In this document: piece after piece, positions 1-9,975 of the stretch
Numbering within the stretch: the stretch's first letter is position 1
Layout of the letters: the number at the start of each line of letters is the position of its first letter
Origin: Coprobacillus sp.
GTDB taxonomy: Bacteria; Bacillota_I; Bacilli_A; RFN20; CAG-826
Direction of reading: 5' to 3'
Assembly: GCA_021203905.1 (NCBI GenBank)
Contig: JAJQAG010000001.1
Coordinates: 1 to 64,000, forward strand
DNA: 64,000 bases
Program-made: the position numbers and the translations under genes
The notes under the pieces: generated by a model
The model's database searches: none
The model's input: only the letters and a program-made list of their open reading frames with translations
Told to the model about the DNA's origin: nothing

Positions 1-71
1 TATAATTTTATTTTTTTATTTTGTAGTTTTTTGGTTTTTTGCCTTTGGGTCGTGTAAAATTATTTAGGGTA

Positions 72-109
72 TTTTTTTTTTTTTTTATTTTTTTTTTTTT
101 TTTTTTTTT
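72..109. repeat. Homopolymeric T tract (T15-A-T22)
   Basis: Read directly: T at 72-86, A at 87, T at 88-109; lies ~95 bp upstream of a large exported-protein ORF. Confidence 0.95.
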
Positions 110-202
110 CAATAGTGAAAAAAAACATTGCATATATGTAGTTTATATGACAATATATAATTTCCCGATTTAATCGGAAAATAGAGAAAGGTTTTATCAT
201 CA

Positions 203-2737
203 ATGACAAAGGGCGCTATTGTTGGCATCGTTGCCGCAATTATCTCAGGTACAACTGCGATATCTCTTGAGTTCACCTATGATCATCACTATTTTGATGT
301 TGTTCCTGAGAGCAGGAGCGAGACTAGTGATGGTGATTTTAATTTAGAGGGAAGTGGAACCTTTGGTGATTCTTCTTCAAGTGATTCTAATGTCCCTGTA
401 GGGGATGATCCATCTACGGCGGTAAAACCTGATCCTGAACCTGAAATTGTCTACGATAGTGTCTTTACCACTGTCTTACCTAATACCGACAGATTCATCT
501 ATCGAGTGGGTAATGAAAACCCATTCGCTCTTAAATATATCTTTAAAGCCAATGATACATACGAGAATTGTATTATTGATTCTCATGTTTTTATTGATGT
601 CACTCCTTATGAAGGCAATGTAGTGGCCACCACTGATTACACTAACAATAGTGAGAACTGGTTAGAAAGCACCGTGCAATTAACAGGTACTGGTCTTATT
701 AAGATGACTATCTCTACGGATGAACTCAGAGAAGAGGGAACCACTCTTACGTACTCAGTGAGACAACCTCAAAGAGAAACTGTGACGGAGATTATTCCGG
801 AGTATACTCTCTATCTTGAAGTTGAGAATGGTTACAATGTCACTGAGATTAGTGATTTAGGCTCGAGAGAAAGTGGATCAGATATCTTACTCACTGATGT
901 CTACACCGATAGTTGGAATGGTGGCGCTATATCATTTAGAGGAGAAAGCGGACTCTATGGTAATGGGTTTAGCATCACTTGTGATGCTACAAGCCACTAC
1001 GACAATGGATTCATTGAATTATATGATAGTGCGACTCTTGACCATGTCACTATCATTGCTAAAGATCATAACAATGTTTATAACTTCGATTCCAGTGACA
1101 CTTCCAATCAGTTTAATAGTGCAGTGGAAGCGAGAAGTGGAGATGTGAGTATCACCAATAGCTTCATCCAAGGTGGTCGAAGCGCTTTAAGAACTAGAGC
1201 GGACTCTCTCACCCTTAAAGATTCCATTCTCTATGGTGGAGCGTATGCTAACTTACTTATCTCTTCTACCTCCACAGTTATCCTTGATAATGTCACGACC
1301 GCTCAATATGTGACTACGACCACAACAGGAGATACTGGAGTAATGGGACTCGGTGTCTTAATTGAAGCCACTGCCCCTGATTCTACTATCATCCTCCGTA
1401 ATGAATTTAAGCAATATAACTGGATTTCCTATGATGATGCCTCCGCTTATTTCACCTATTCTTATGAACAATTTGGTGGGAATCTCACAGATTTATTTAC
1501 TGAGCACACAGATATTGAAGATTCCGCCAACGAACTCAATACAGGGATTGTGGCGATAGAGTGTAGCTTCACTTTCGATACGAGTGCGCTTACTAGTAAT
1601 GTTGAATATGTCGAATTAGATACTTCCACGAGTGGAAGTAGTTGGCCATATAATTCTCTTTCTGGTTATACAGTCAATGGTCAACACGATGGAGATTTCT
1701 TCCATGACTTTGATCCCAGTCAAGCGGATATCACCGAGTATGGTGTGGTCGCTCCAACATTTAATATGAACCTTACATCTGATGCCAATGATGCGGGCTC
1801 TACCTTCTACTTTAATGAAGATACCCAGTCCGTCTTAGTGACCATCCAAAAAGAAGATGAAGATGGATATACATGGATTCCCGAGCCCACAGCGGTTAAG
1901 AATGGTATCAGCCTTGATGTCTCCGTTACCATTGATGGCGAGGACATCTCTCAAGGTATTACTTTTAAGGGACCAGAAGATCAAGACTACACAGTCCTCT
2001 ATGAATACATAGATCCATATAACTACATCCACAGCGAAAGTGGGGAGGTAGTGAGTTATCCTCTATCCTATGAGAAGACTCTTCATATCTCTGTCCTTAT
2101 TGAATCTGAAACCGTGGGTCACGCACAATTCTCTTATCATAGCAGTAACGGCACAGCCTATCCCACTAAGGTAGTCACCATTAACTACAAGAACTATGTG
2201 ACAATCGATGTTAACGATGAAGGATATACTAGTGGTGATAATGTCTTTGAGTGGCCCATTACCGATGAAGAAACAGGAGAAGTAACGACTCTCTATATTC
2301 CTAGTGGCACCACAGACACAATCAGCGATCTTGTTGGAAAATTAGCAAATAGCTGGTATTGGTACTATTCTCTCTTCTCATCAATCACGATTTCTGATTA
2401 TGCGGATGGTCTTACTACTGGAAATGTTCAAACCTATGATTCATCGATTAGGAGTAATGTAGATCCGTATAATGATGGTGGCACCCTCTTTAGTTGTGGT
2501 GAAGAGACCAAGTTCGATGTCTTAACTCCATCTGATGATTATTGGAGCGGGCCATATAATGGCAGTTCCATTACCTTTACCACTCACTCATCATCTCTCT
2601 ATATTCAGAGTCACGAAAGACAGTACACACAAAGCTATAGTGAGCTTAACTTCAATGGAGAGTTCTCATACACTGATAATGCTGGTCAAATCTACTACTA
2701 CGCGATTAACTACACCAGAACCGCGCACATAGTCTAA
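203..2737 (+). CDS. Large exported/surface protein with probable parallel beta-helix region
   Basis: 844 aa ORF; hydrophobic N-terminus MTKGAIVGIVAAIISGTTAIS; Ser/Asp-rich linker; repeated short beta-strand-like stretches (residues ~230-400). Confidence 0.7.
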   Translation: MTKGAIVGIVAAIISGTTAISLEFTYDHHYFDVVPESRSETSDGDFNLEGSGTFGDSSSSDSNVPVGDDPSTAVKPDPEPEIVYDSVFTTVLPNTDRFIYRVGNENPFALKYIFKANDTYENCIIDSHVFIDVTPYEGNVVATTDYTNNSENWLESTVQLTGTGLIKMTISTDELREEGTTLTYSVRQPQRETVTEIIPEYTLYLEVENGYNVTEISDLGSRESGSDILLTDVYTDSWNGGAISFRGESGLYGNGFSITCDATSHYDNGFIELYDSATLDHVTIIAKDHNNVYNFDSSDTSNQFNSAVEARSGDVSITNSFIQGGRSALRTRADSLTLKDSILYGGAYANLLISSTSTVILDNVTTAQYVTTTTTGDTGVMGLGVLIEATAPDSTIILRNEFKQYNWISYDDASAYFTYSYEQFGGNLTDLFTEHTDIEDSANELNTGIVAIECSFTFDTSALTSNVEYVELDTSTSGSSWPYNSLSGYTVNGQHDGDFFHDFDPSQADITEYGVVAPTFNMNLTSDANDAGSTFYFNEDTQSVLVTIQKEDEDGYTWIPEPTAVKNGISLDVSVTIDGEDISQGITFKGPEDQDYTVLYEYIDPYNYIHSESGEVVSYPLSYEKTLHISVLIESETVGHAQFSYHSSNGTAYPTKVVTINYKNYVTIDVNDEGYTSGDNVFEWPITDEETGEVTTLYIPSGTTDTISDLVGKLANSWYWYYSLFSSITISDYADGLTTGNVQTYDSSIRSNVDPYNDGGTLFSCGEETKFDVLTPSDDYWSGPYNGSSITFTTHSSSLYIQSHERQYTQSYSELNFNGEFSYTDNAGQIYYYAINYTRTAHIV

Positions 2738-2759
2738 TTTATCTATTTAATATAAAATA

Positions 2760-3197
2760 CTATTCACTAATGTTATCGTCGTTATCAAAGATCTTTTCGA
2801 TGTCTTCTTTTGAGAGAGAAGACATAATCGAACGGCGAGTGATAATACCGATAAACATGTTTCTATCATCGACGACTGGGACAAAGTTTTGTTTTGCCAT
2901 TAAAGACATGACATCATCAGGAGTGGCGTCAATCTTGACGGACTTCACATCTCTTTCAAGAGGAACATTAGAAACAAGTTCACTCTCGATAAGTTTCATA
3001 TCGAGTTTCTCATTCTTAATATAAAAAAGGAGATCTGCGGTGGATATCACCCCAAGATACTCCCCAGTCTCTGATAAAATGGGAACCGCTAAATAGTGGT
3101 GGAACTCCATCTTCTCAATAGCTTGTCTAATGGTGGATGTATTATCAATAAAACCAACGTCTTTCTTTGGAGTTAAATAAAACAATATACTTGTCAT
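2760..3197 (-). CDS. CBS-domain pair protein
   Basis: MTSILFYLTPKKDVGFIDNTSTIRQAIEKMEFHHYLAVPILSETGEYLGVIST... two CBS-like repeats. Confidence 0.85.
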   Translation of the reverse strand: MTSILFYLTPKKDVGFIDNTSTIRQAIEKMEFHHYLAVPILSETGEYLGVISTADLLFYIKNEKLDMKLIESELVSNVPLERDVKSVKIDATPDDVMSLMAKQNFVPVVDDRNMFIGIITRRSIMSSLSKEDIEKIFDNDDNISE

Positions 3198-3207
3198 AAT
3201 CTCTACC

Positions 3208-3924
3208 TTAGGCGTATTTCTCTGCAAGGGTAATTGCAGCGTCTATCATCTTGCCAAGGCCGAGTTGTCTCTCTTCTGTGGATGCCTTCTCGCCCTTATT
3301 AACAAAATGATCCGTGACTGTTAAAAGGGTTAATGCTCTTTTTTTAAGAGTAGCAGCATTAACATATAAAGCATATGATTCCATCTCCACTCCTAAGACA
3401 CCTAACTTGACCCATTTCTTATAGTACTCTGGATCAGTATCATAGAAGACATCCGCGCTAAGGATATTTCCAGCATGGTAGGGAATCTTTTTCTCTTCAA
3501 GAATCTTTGTGGCCTCCACAGCGAGTTGGAAGTCACATCCAGCGGAGTATTGAGGGACCTCATATTGATAAGCATAGTTACTATCTGTGGACGCAGTAGT
3601 GCAGACTAAAACATCAAATAAATTGATGTTTTGCTGATACGCTCCACAAGTCCCAACACGGATTATGGTCTCCACTCCAAATTCTGTATATAGTTCATGT
3701 GAATATATTCCAATAGATGGCATCCCCATTCCTGACGCCATCACAGAAATTCTTTTTCCGTTTTTTGTCATGCCTGTATAGGCATAGTTTCCACGGACCT
3801 CATTTACGACTTTAACATCACTTAAATAAGTGTCCGCGATCCATTTTGCTCTAAGAGGATCTCCTGGCATAAGGACAACTTTACTAAAATCGCCTTTATT
3901 TGCGTTGATGTGTGGTGTGGCCAT
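3208..3924 (-). CDS. deoD: Purine-nucleoside phosphorylase (DeoD type)
   Basis: MATPHINANKGDFSKVVLMPGDPLRAKWIA; GVEMESYALY motif. Confidence 0.95.
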   Translation of the reverse strand: MATPHINANKGDFSKVVLMPGDPLRAKWIADTYLSDVKVVNEVRGNYAYTGMTKNGKRISVMASGMGMPSIGIYSHELYTEFGVETIIRVGTCGAYQQNINLFDVLVCTTASTDSNYAYQYEVPQYSAGCDFQLAVEATKILEEKKIPYHAGNILSADVFYDTDPEYYKKWVKLGVLGVEMESYALYVNAATLKKRALTLLTVTDHFVNKGEKASTEERQLGLGKMIDAAITLAEKYA

Positions 3925-4016
3925 AACTAACCTCCTCTAACTTTATATATTTTAATATATAGTCTCTCTCTTTTCAATTATTCGCCCCCTAGGGAGGAAA
4001 ATAAACCGCCCCAATC

Positions 4017-4035
4017 AGTGATAATATTTATCACT
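4017..4035. promoter_or_regulatory. Perfect inverted repeat AGTGATAA-TAT-TTATCACT, candidate operator
   Basis: 8-bp perfect arms in the divergent deoD/cdaA intergenic region. Confidence 0.45.
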
Positions 4036-4088
4036 CGTTGAATATAAACTCTCCTTTTGGTATGATAAATACACAAGGCAGAAAAAAG

Positions 4089-4874
4089 ATGAATTGGGAT
4101 TTTATTTGGAATGCTTTACCTACTTGGGCTTGGATCGTTTCTCTCGTAGCGATTTTAGTTGTCTTTGCCTTTGTTTATTACTCATTTATTCGAGTATTAA
4201 ATAGAAAGAGACCTCTTGTTATTTCCTCTGTGGTTTTTGTTTTGGTTGCCCTCTCCTTCTTGTTTAATCTCATGTATGTCTTTGTCACTATTGTGGCATT
4301 CTATGTTGTTTATATTCTCTTCTTATTGTACACAAATGTAGGAGACTTCCGTCGCTTCTTTGCTAACCCCTTTAAAACCTCTGGTGTCAGAGGAACGCAT
4401 GGAGTGGCAAGACTTATTGATCGAGAAGCTCTTTATGAAGAGATAGATAAAGCGGTAAAAAGCCTTTCTAGTAGCAAAACCGGTGCGATTATTACTTTTG
4501 AGAGAAATACTAGTCTTAGTGATGTCATGAAAAATGGGGTTCCTGTAAATGCTCCAGTGAGTAGTGATTTACTTCTTACCATCTTCTATCCTGGCACCCG
4601 TCTCCACGATGGAGCGGTTGTCATCCACGACGATGAAATCGTCGCGGCCTCTGTTTTCTATACATTATCCACTCGTCCTTTTGCGGTTAAATATGGTTCT
4701 CGTCATCGAGCGGCGATTGGTATTAGTGAGATTAGTGACGCTGTGACTGTGGTGGTTAGTGAAGAAACCGGGAGAATCTCTATTGCGGCTAATGGTCAAT
4801 TAGATCTTGTCAGCAGTGAGAATTTCCTTAATGTCTTTACTAATTATATGGCCGCTGAAACAACACAAAATTAG
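4089..4874 (+). CDS. cdaA: Diadenylate cyclase, CdaA/DacA type
   Basis: N-terminal TM segments then DisA_N domain with LHDGAVVI and RHRAAIGISE motifs. Confidence 0.93.
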   Translation: MNWDFIWNALPTWAWIVSLVAILVVFAFVYYSFIRVLNRKRPLVISSVVFVLVALSFLFNLMYVFVTIVAFYVVYILFLLYTNVGDFRRFFANPFKTSGVRGTHGVARLIDREALYEEIDKAVKSLSSSKTGAIITFERNTSLSDVMKNGVPVNAPVSSDLLLTIFYPGTRLHDGAVVIHDDEIVAASVFYTLSTRPFAVKYGSRHRAAIGISEISDAVTVVVSEETGRISIAANGQLDLVSSENFLNVFTNYMAAETTQN

Positions 4875-4914
4875 CAATTAAATTGCCTTTTTACCTAGAT
4901 TTTAAAAATTTGTA

Positions 4915-5358
4915 TTAAACATTTGTGGAGGCTCTCTCCACTTTTATATACTCTAAACCAATCTCTTGGAAAGCCTCTCTAAACAGCTGGTCATCAAGGT
5001 CATCATTGTTATTGACGACATCCATGAGTTTGTCGAATACCTTAATCGCGGTATAGTGGTATTTCGCGACATCTGCGATACGATAATATAGGTTAATAAC
5101 ATTTCCATTATTTAAGTGAAATGTTTGGACTTGAATATCGGTTTTATACCAGGCTCGACGATGGTAGACGAGGGGCATAAAATAGTACCATCCTGGTTCA
5201 AGGGTTTTATAGTATTCATTGTATTTTTCAATGATGTAGATTCTTCCTTTTCTCACATGATAAATTCCTGTGGAGAAAAATATTGCTAATCCCACGACAA
5301 TAGCGATAGCAAGAACAATTAAGAACCAACCGATAAAGCCCATGTAAATCGTAATCAT
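4915..5358 (-). CDS. Short membrane protein resembling an SPFH/band-7 N-terminal domain
   Basis: TM + GIYHVRKGRIYIIEKYNEYYKTLEPGWYYFMPLVYHRRAWY, stomatin-like spacing; only 147 aa. Confidence 0.5.
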   Translation of the reverse strand: MITIYMGFIGWFLIVLAIAIVVGLAIFFSTGIYHVRKGRIYIIEKYNEYYKTLEPGWYYFMPLVYHRRAWYKTDIQVQTFHLNNGNVINLYYRIADVAKYHYTAIKVFDKLMDVVNNNDDLDDQLFREAFQEIGLEYIKVERASTNV

Positions 5359-5418
5359 AAGATATATTGTATCTTAAAATATTTCACAAGCAATGTGAAA
5401 CAAGTTTAAAATGAGTTT

Positions 5419-6024
5419 ATGGACTCTAAAGAAGTTTATGACTACATTATTAAAATTCAATCTATTGCCAAGATTGGTTTAGTGTGTTCTAAAGACCCCT
5501 ATGCTTTGACAAATTATCAAGAGATTAACGATCTATCTAGAGAATTTTTAGAGAAGTTTCAAGATGTCAAACTTGAGCGCAACAACTACTTTGAAAGAGA
5601 TGTCTATCCCACTCCTAATGTCAGTGTCAGAGTGGTTATCCCTAACAAAGAGAGAAATAAAGTTTTAATGGTGAGAGAAGCCAACACCCAGACTTATTCT
5701 CTTCCTGGTGGTTGGAGTGATTTATATAATGCTCCTAGTGAGACCGCTCATCTCGAATGTGAGCAAGAAGCGGGGGCCACGATTAAGATTAAGAGATTAG
5801 TGGGAGTGTGTAACCGCACTCCATTTAAGAAACCAACCTCCGTTCCTGAATATGTCATTATCTTTGAAGCGGAACTCGTTGGAGATCTTCATGAACACGA
5901 ATATGAGACAGACGAAGTGAAGTGGATTGATGTGGATAACATCCCCGTCTCTCATAAGGTGAGCGAAGAAGAGATTAAGAGGTTTATTAAAGCCACATTA
6001 AGTGGTGAGACAATATATGACTAG
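5419..6024 (+). CDS. NUDIX hydrolase with N-terminal NUDIX_N-like domain
   Basis: Nudix-box region LPGGWSDLYNAPSETAHLECEQEAGATI; N-terminal helical domain. Confidence 0.85.
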   Translation: MDSKEVYDYIIKIQSIAKIGLVCSKDPYALTNYQEINDLSREFLEKFQDVKLERNNYFERDVYPTPNVSVRVVIPNKERNKVLMVREANTQTYSLPGGWSDLYNAPSETAHLECEQEAGATIKIKRLVGVCNRTPFKKPTSVPEYVIIFEAELVGDLHEHEYETDEVKWIDVDNIPVSHKVSEEEIKRFIKATLSGETIYD

Positions 6025-6065
6025 TCTTGTAGTATCAAGACTAGAAAAAGTGTATCATACTAAAT

Positions 6066-6707
6066 ATGAATGTTTTCTTAAGCACCCTTCAAAATACCTT
6101 TATTATCATCTCCGCTGTGATTGTGGGGATTCTTATTATCTCCCTCGTTGTGGTTTTAGTGAGAAGAAGTGTGACAGAAAAAAGATATCACGAACTCTAC
6201 TATCAAAGAATCTATAAGACCGCCTTATATAAAGACTACTATCTCATCAATAATTTCACCTATTTATCCGATGATTCTTTATATGTGACCATTAATCATA
6301 TCCTCTTTGGAGATAAATGTATTTATCTCATTCTCGATATGTATTATTATGGAGACTTGTATGGCACAGAAGACGACCTCTCTCTAATTTTAGTGCCACA
6401 CAATCAGAAAAAGTGCTATACTGAAAACCCGTTAGGTTTAATATCCAAATATTTAGAGGATATTAAACGCACTATGGGTCTCGATGACATCAATATGAGA
6501 GGTTTAGTGGTCGTCAATAATGACTGCTACTCAGAAGTCACTGATACTCATCCCGAACTTGATATTGTTAGGGTGAGGCGACTAAAGAAGTATGTTGATT
6601 CCATCGAGAAGGATGAGAGTATCCCTAAGATTGATAGCACACAATTAAAAAACATCGTGGATAAATTTGATGCCACGAATATCAAGAAGGAGCAAACGAA
6701 TGGCTGA
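6066..6707 (+). CDS. Membrane-anchored protein with NERD-like domain
   Basis: N-terminal TM then NNFTYLSDDSLYVTINHILFGDKCIYLILDMYYYGDLYGTEDD, NERD-like pattern. Confidence 0.45.
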   Translation: MNVFLSTLQNTFIIISAVIVGILIISLVVVLVRRSVTEKRYHELYYQRIYKTALYKDYYLINNFTYLSDDSLYVTINHILFGDKCIYLILDMYYYGDLYGTEDDLSLILVPHNQKKCYTENPLGLISKYLEDIKRTMGLDDINMRGLVVVNNDCYSEVTDTHPELDIVRVRRLKKYVDSIEKDESIPKIDSTQLKNIVDKFDATNIKKEQTNG

Positions 6708-7860
6708 CGAAAACGACAACATTATCGATAACGATCAAGGTCCTACAAGAGGTGGCATTTGGCCACGCGCTCGAGAAATCTTGAGAAGTCAATGGATGGT
6801 GGGAATTGTTCTTGCCTTCATTTTTGCGATTGTCTGCGCTGCCGTTTTTTTGATTGGAGCAATTACTAACTGGACCTTCTGGTTTATCTTCCTTTGTATT
6901 CCTCTCATCATGCTTCCAACATTCTTTGCTTGCCTGTCAACCTTCTTTAGTGTCTTTATGAATGGTAATCAATTGAAAGCGGGTTCCTTCTTTGGATCCT
7001 TTGGTTCTTTCTTTACTCGTAAATATCGAAGTAGTTTTCACTTCTGGAGAAGTTTACTTTGGTTTATCCTTTTCTATCTAGTGGGTTCTATTCTTATGTA
7101 TCTTATTGCCATGCTTGTTTGCTCTTCCCTTGATAGTGGTGTGTACGATGCCATGATTACTAGTGTGAGTAATAGTAGTGCAGCGACATGGAGTGAACTT
7201 AAAGCGGAGATTGGAGATGAGCAATATAACATGTACATGTTATATCTTGCTATTCAAGGGTTGGGCACAATGATTATTGGTGTCCTTGCTTTCTTATATA
7301 ACATTTGTAAGAATTCACTTTCTGTTTTCTATAACATTACCCATCCACAGGTTGCTCCCCAAACAGTCTTTACTCTGACATCCTTTACGATGAGACAATC
7401 TCGTGGGAAGTATCGTAGTGACTTGTGGAAACTCGTTGGACCTTTCTTACTAGTCTTTTTAGCGGGCTACCTCTTAGTCTCTATTCTTCTTACTCTCTAT
7501 GTTCCATATTTTGAGGGCTACTACTATGTTCCCGCTTTCATCGGTTTAGCCGCTGGCTTTGTCGCTCTGATTTTCTATATGCCTTTCTATTTTTCCGGAT
7601 CCGTATCTTTCTTTGAAAAGTGGAAAGACCAATATGACAAATCTGGAGTGGATTATAACCAGATGATGTATGAGAGAGCTACATATCAAGCTCGCATGGC
7701 TGAAGAGCAGAGAAGAAATATGGAAGAGCAGATGCGCCGCAATGGTGAATTTAGGGATCAAGATGATCATAACAACGATAGTGATAATGACTATGGTGGC
7801 TTTGATGGCGGGTATAATAACCCCGATGATGATTATCGTGATCCAGGAGATGACGCATAA
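6700..7860 (+). CDS. Multi-pass membrane protein, unknown function
   Basis: Several hydrophobic segments; acidic Asp/Asn-rich C-terminus; start overlaps preceding gene. Confidence 0.75.
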   Translation: MADENDNIIDNDQGPTRGGIWPRAREILRSQWMVGIVLAFIFAIVCAAVFLIGAITNWTFWFIFLCIPLIMLPTFFACLSTFFSVFMNGNQLKAGSFFGSFGSFFTRKYRSSFHFWRSLLWFILFYLVGSILMYLIAMLVCSSLDSGVYDAMITSVSNSSAATWSELKAEIGDEQYNMYMLYLAIQGLGTMIIGVLAFLYNICKNSLSVFYNITHPQVAPQTVFTLTSFTMRQSRGKYRSDLWKLVGPFLLVFLAGYLLVSILLTLYVPYFEGYYYVPAFIGLAAGFVALIFYMPFYFSGSVSFFEKWKDQYDKSGVDYNQMMYERATYQARMAEEQRRNMEEQMRRNGEFRDQDDHNNDSDNDYGGFDGGYNNPDDDYRDPGDDA

Positions 7861-7862
7861 AA

Positions 7863-7885
7863 AAAGAGATACTCTGTATCTCTTT
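7863..7885 (+). terminator. Hairpin AAAGAGATAC-TCT-GTATCTCTTT
   Basis: 10-bp perfect stem directly after CDS stop. Confidence 0.6.
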
Positions 7886-7894
7886 ATAAACAGC

Positions 7895-7968
7895 TGGAGC
7901 AAGTGACGGGAATCGGACCCGCATAACTACCTTGGCAAGGTAGTGTTCTACCACTGAACTACACCTGC
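7895..7968 (-). tRNA. tRNA-Gly(GCC)
   Basis: Reverse complement GCAGGTGTAGTTCAGTGGTAGAAC...CTACC TTGCCAA GGTAG...CCA. Confidence 0.95.
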
Positions 7969-8025
7969 AATTAGTATTGTTATTATAGCAAATAAGGAAA
8001 ATTAAGCAATAGGGAAAAGAGACAT

Positions 8026-9699
8026 ATGGTATCTGATAAAGAACTCGCAAACATCATTTTTCCTGAAGTCACTATGACGGTAGAGGATCTTGAAAAGAAG
8101 TATCCTTCTCGTAATTTAATGCCTGGAGCAGAAGTAACGAGGTTTGCTCCCTCTCCGACAGGATTTCTTCATACTGGTTCTTTATTCACCGCAATGATTT
8201 GTCGTAAGGTTGCGACACAGAGTGGTGGAGTCTTTTTCCTTCGTTTAGAAGATACCGATACTAAGAGAGAAATCGAAAACTCGAAGAATATTATTGTGGA
8301 TCAACTCCAAGCTTTTAATGTCATACCTGATGAGGGATTCTTTGGAGACAAGCAAATTGGAAACTATGGTCCCTATGTCCAATCTGAGAGAGCGGACATT
8401 TATAAAGTGATAGTGAAGCATCTTATTTCTATTGGTCGCGCTTATCCCTGTTTCTGCACTCAAGAAGAGTTAAACGAAATTCGCGCTAAGCAAGAAGAAG
8501 CAAAAATCATCCCTGGTTATTATGGCCAGTTTGCTAAGTATCGTTTTATCAATAATGATGAAAGAGTGGAGTTAATTAAGAGTGGTAAACCATTCGTTAT
8601 TCGTTTTAAGAGTCTTGGAAATCACATCAAAAAAATTAGAGTTCACGATCTCATTCATGGTGATTTTGATATTGCGAGTAATGACCAAGATATTGTCATT
8701 TTTAAGAGTGATGGACTTCCCACTTATCACTTCGCCCATGTCGTTGATGACCACTTCATGAGAACCACAACTGTGATTCGTGGAGAGGAGTGGATAGCTT
8801 CTCTTCCTATCCATCTCGACTTGTTCTCCGCTCTTGGATGGGAGCCTCCTAAGTATGCTCACCTACCTCTAATCTTGAAACAAGATGAAGATGGTAAGAG
8901 AAGAAAATTATCTAAAAGACTTGATGCCGAAGCTGCGGTTAGTTTTTTCCTTGAGGAGGGTTATCCCACTGATGCTCTTATCATGTATTTGATGACCATT
9001 GCAAATTCAAACTTTGAAGAGTGGATCTTTGCTCATCATTTCCGAGATATGGATCAATTTGAATTCTCATTTGATAAGGTTTCACTCGAAGGAGCGCTCT
9101 TTGATATGGGTAAACTTAACTTCTTCTCACGTGAAGTTCTTGCAACCTTAAATAAAACACAAATTACTTATCTTACATATGAGTACGCAAAAAAATACAA
9201 TTTTGAATTAAAAAATTTAATTGATCAAGATAGAGACTATTTTGAAGAAATAATGAATATTGAGCGAGAAAGGGAAAATCCACGAAAAGATTATGCAAAA
9301 TATTCAGAAATCTATGCAAATATTGCCTTTTTCTACGATAATTTGTATGCAAATATTGTAAAAGACGTTCATGCCCTTCCGTTTAATTTTGAAAAATTCA
9401 GTATCGACACCATTAAGACAGTTTTGAGCAACCTTGAAAAATCTCTTACCCTACCAGATGAAGAATCTGCTTGGTTTGAAATTGTCAAAAAAGTTGGTCA
9501 AGATTGTGGCTTTGCGGCTAACAATAAACAGCTTAAAGAAAGTCCAGATTCGTATATTGGAGTAGTGGCAGATGTTGCCGAAATGTTAAGAATTTCACTT
9601 ACTGGAAGAAAAAATGCCCCCAATCTCTATAGTGTGATGAAAATACTCGGTTTAGAGCGTTCAAAACAAAGAATTGACCGAATAATCGCGCTATTATAG
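8026..9699 (+). CDS. gltX: Glutamyl-tRNA synthetase
   Basis: FAPSPTGFLHTGSL (HIGH-type), KRRKLSKR (KMSKS-type), GIPTYHFAHVVDD-like region. Confidence 0.95.
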   Translation: MVSDKELANIIFPEVTMTVEDLEKKYPSRNLMPGAEVTRFAPSPTGFLHTGSLFTAMICRKVATQSGGVFFLRLEDTDTKREIENSKNIIVDQLQAFNVIPDEGFFGDKQIGNYGPYVQSERADIYKVIVKHLISIGRAYPCFCTQEELNEIRAKQEEAKIIPGYYGQFAKYRFINNDERVELIKSGKPFVIRFKSLGNHIKKIRVHDLIHGDFDIASNDQDIVIFKSDGLPTYHFAHVVDDHFMRTTTVIRGEEWIASLPIHLDLFSALGWEPPKYAHLPLILKQDEDGKRRKLSKRLDAEAAVSFFLEEGYPTDALIMYLMTIANSNFEEWIFAHHFRDMDQFEFSFDKVSLEGALFDMGKLNFFSREVLATLNKTQITYLTYEYAKKYNFELKNLIDQDRDYFEEIMNIERERENPRKDYAKYSEIYANIAFFYDNLYANIVKDVHALPFNFEKFSIDTIKTVLSNLEKSLTLPDEESAWFEIVKKVGQDCGFAANNKQLKESPDSYIGVVADVAEMLRISLTGRKNAPNLYSVMKILGLERSKQRIDRIIALL

Positions 9700-9715
9700 A
9701 ATATTTTCGAGTTTT

Positions 9716-9790
9716 GGTCCCATGGTCAAGAGGTTAAGACGAGACCCTCTCAAGGTCTAATCCCGGGTTCGATTCCCGGTGGGATCACCA
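9716..9790 (+). tRNA. tRNA-Glu(CTC)
   Basis: GGTCCCA...AGACC CTCTCAA GGTCT...CCGGGTTCGATTCCCGG...CCA. Confidence 0.95.
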
Positions 9791-9975
9791 AAAATCGTTA
9801 AAAATTGTCAGTTTTTGTCCAAAAATAAGGAAAAGACTGATTTTTTTATTTTCAAAATTCATCTTTTTCTTTAATTTTTCATAAAAAGTAGGGTTTTTGC
9901 TCTTATTTTTCAAAAAATCCTTTTAATTATGCGCGTGTTATGTGTATAGTATTGTTTGTAAGGAGATTACATAGT

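Noticed and set aside
873-1148. 91 aa ORF inside the surface protein gene
   Set aside because: Alternate-frame shadow of the 844 aa ORF with unusual Met-rich composition.
7751-8050. 99 aa minus-strand ORF crossing tRNA-Gly
   Set aside because: Overlaps a clear tRNA and the end of an annotated CDS; spurious.
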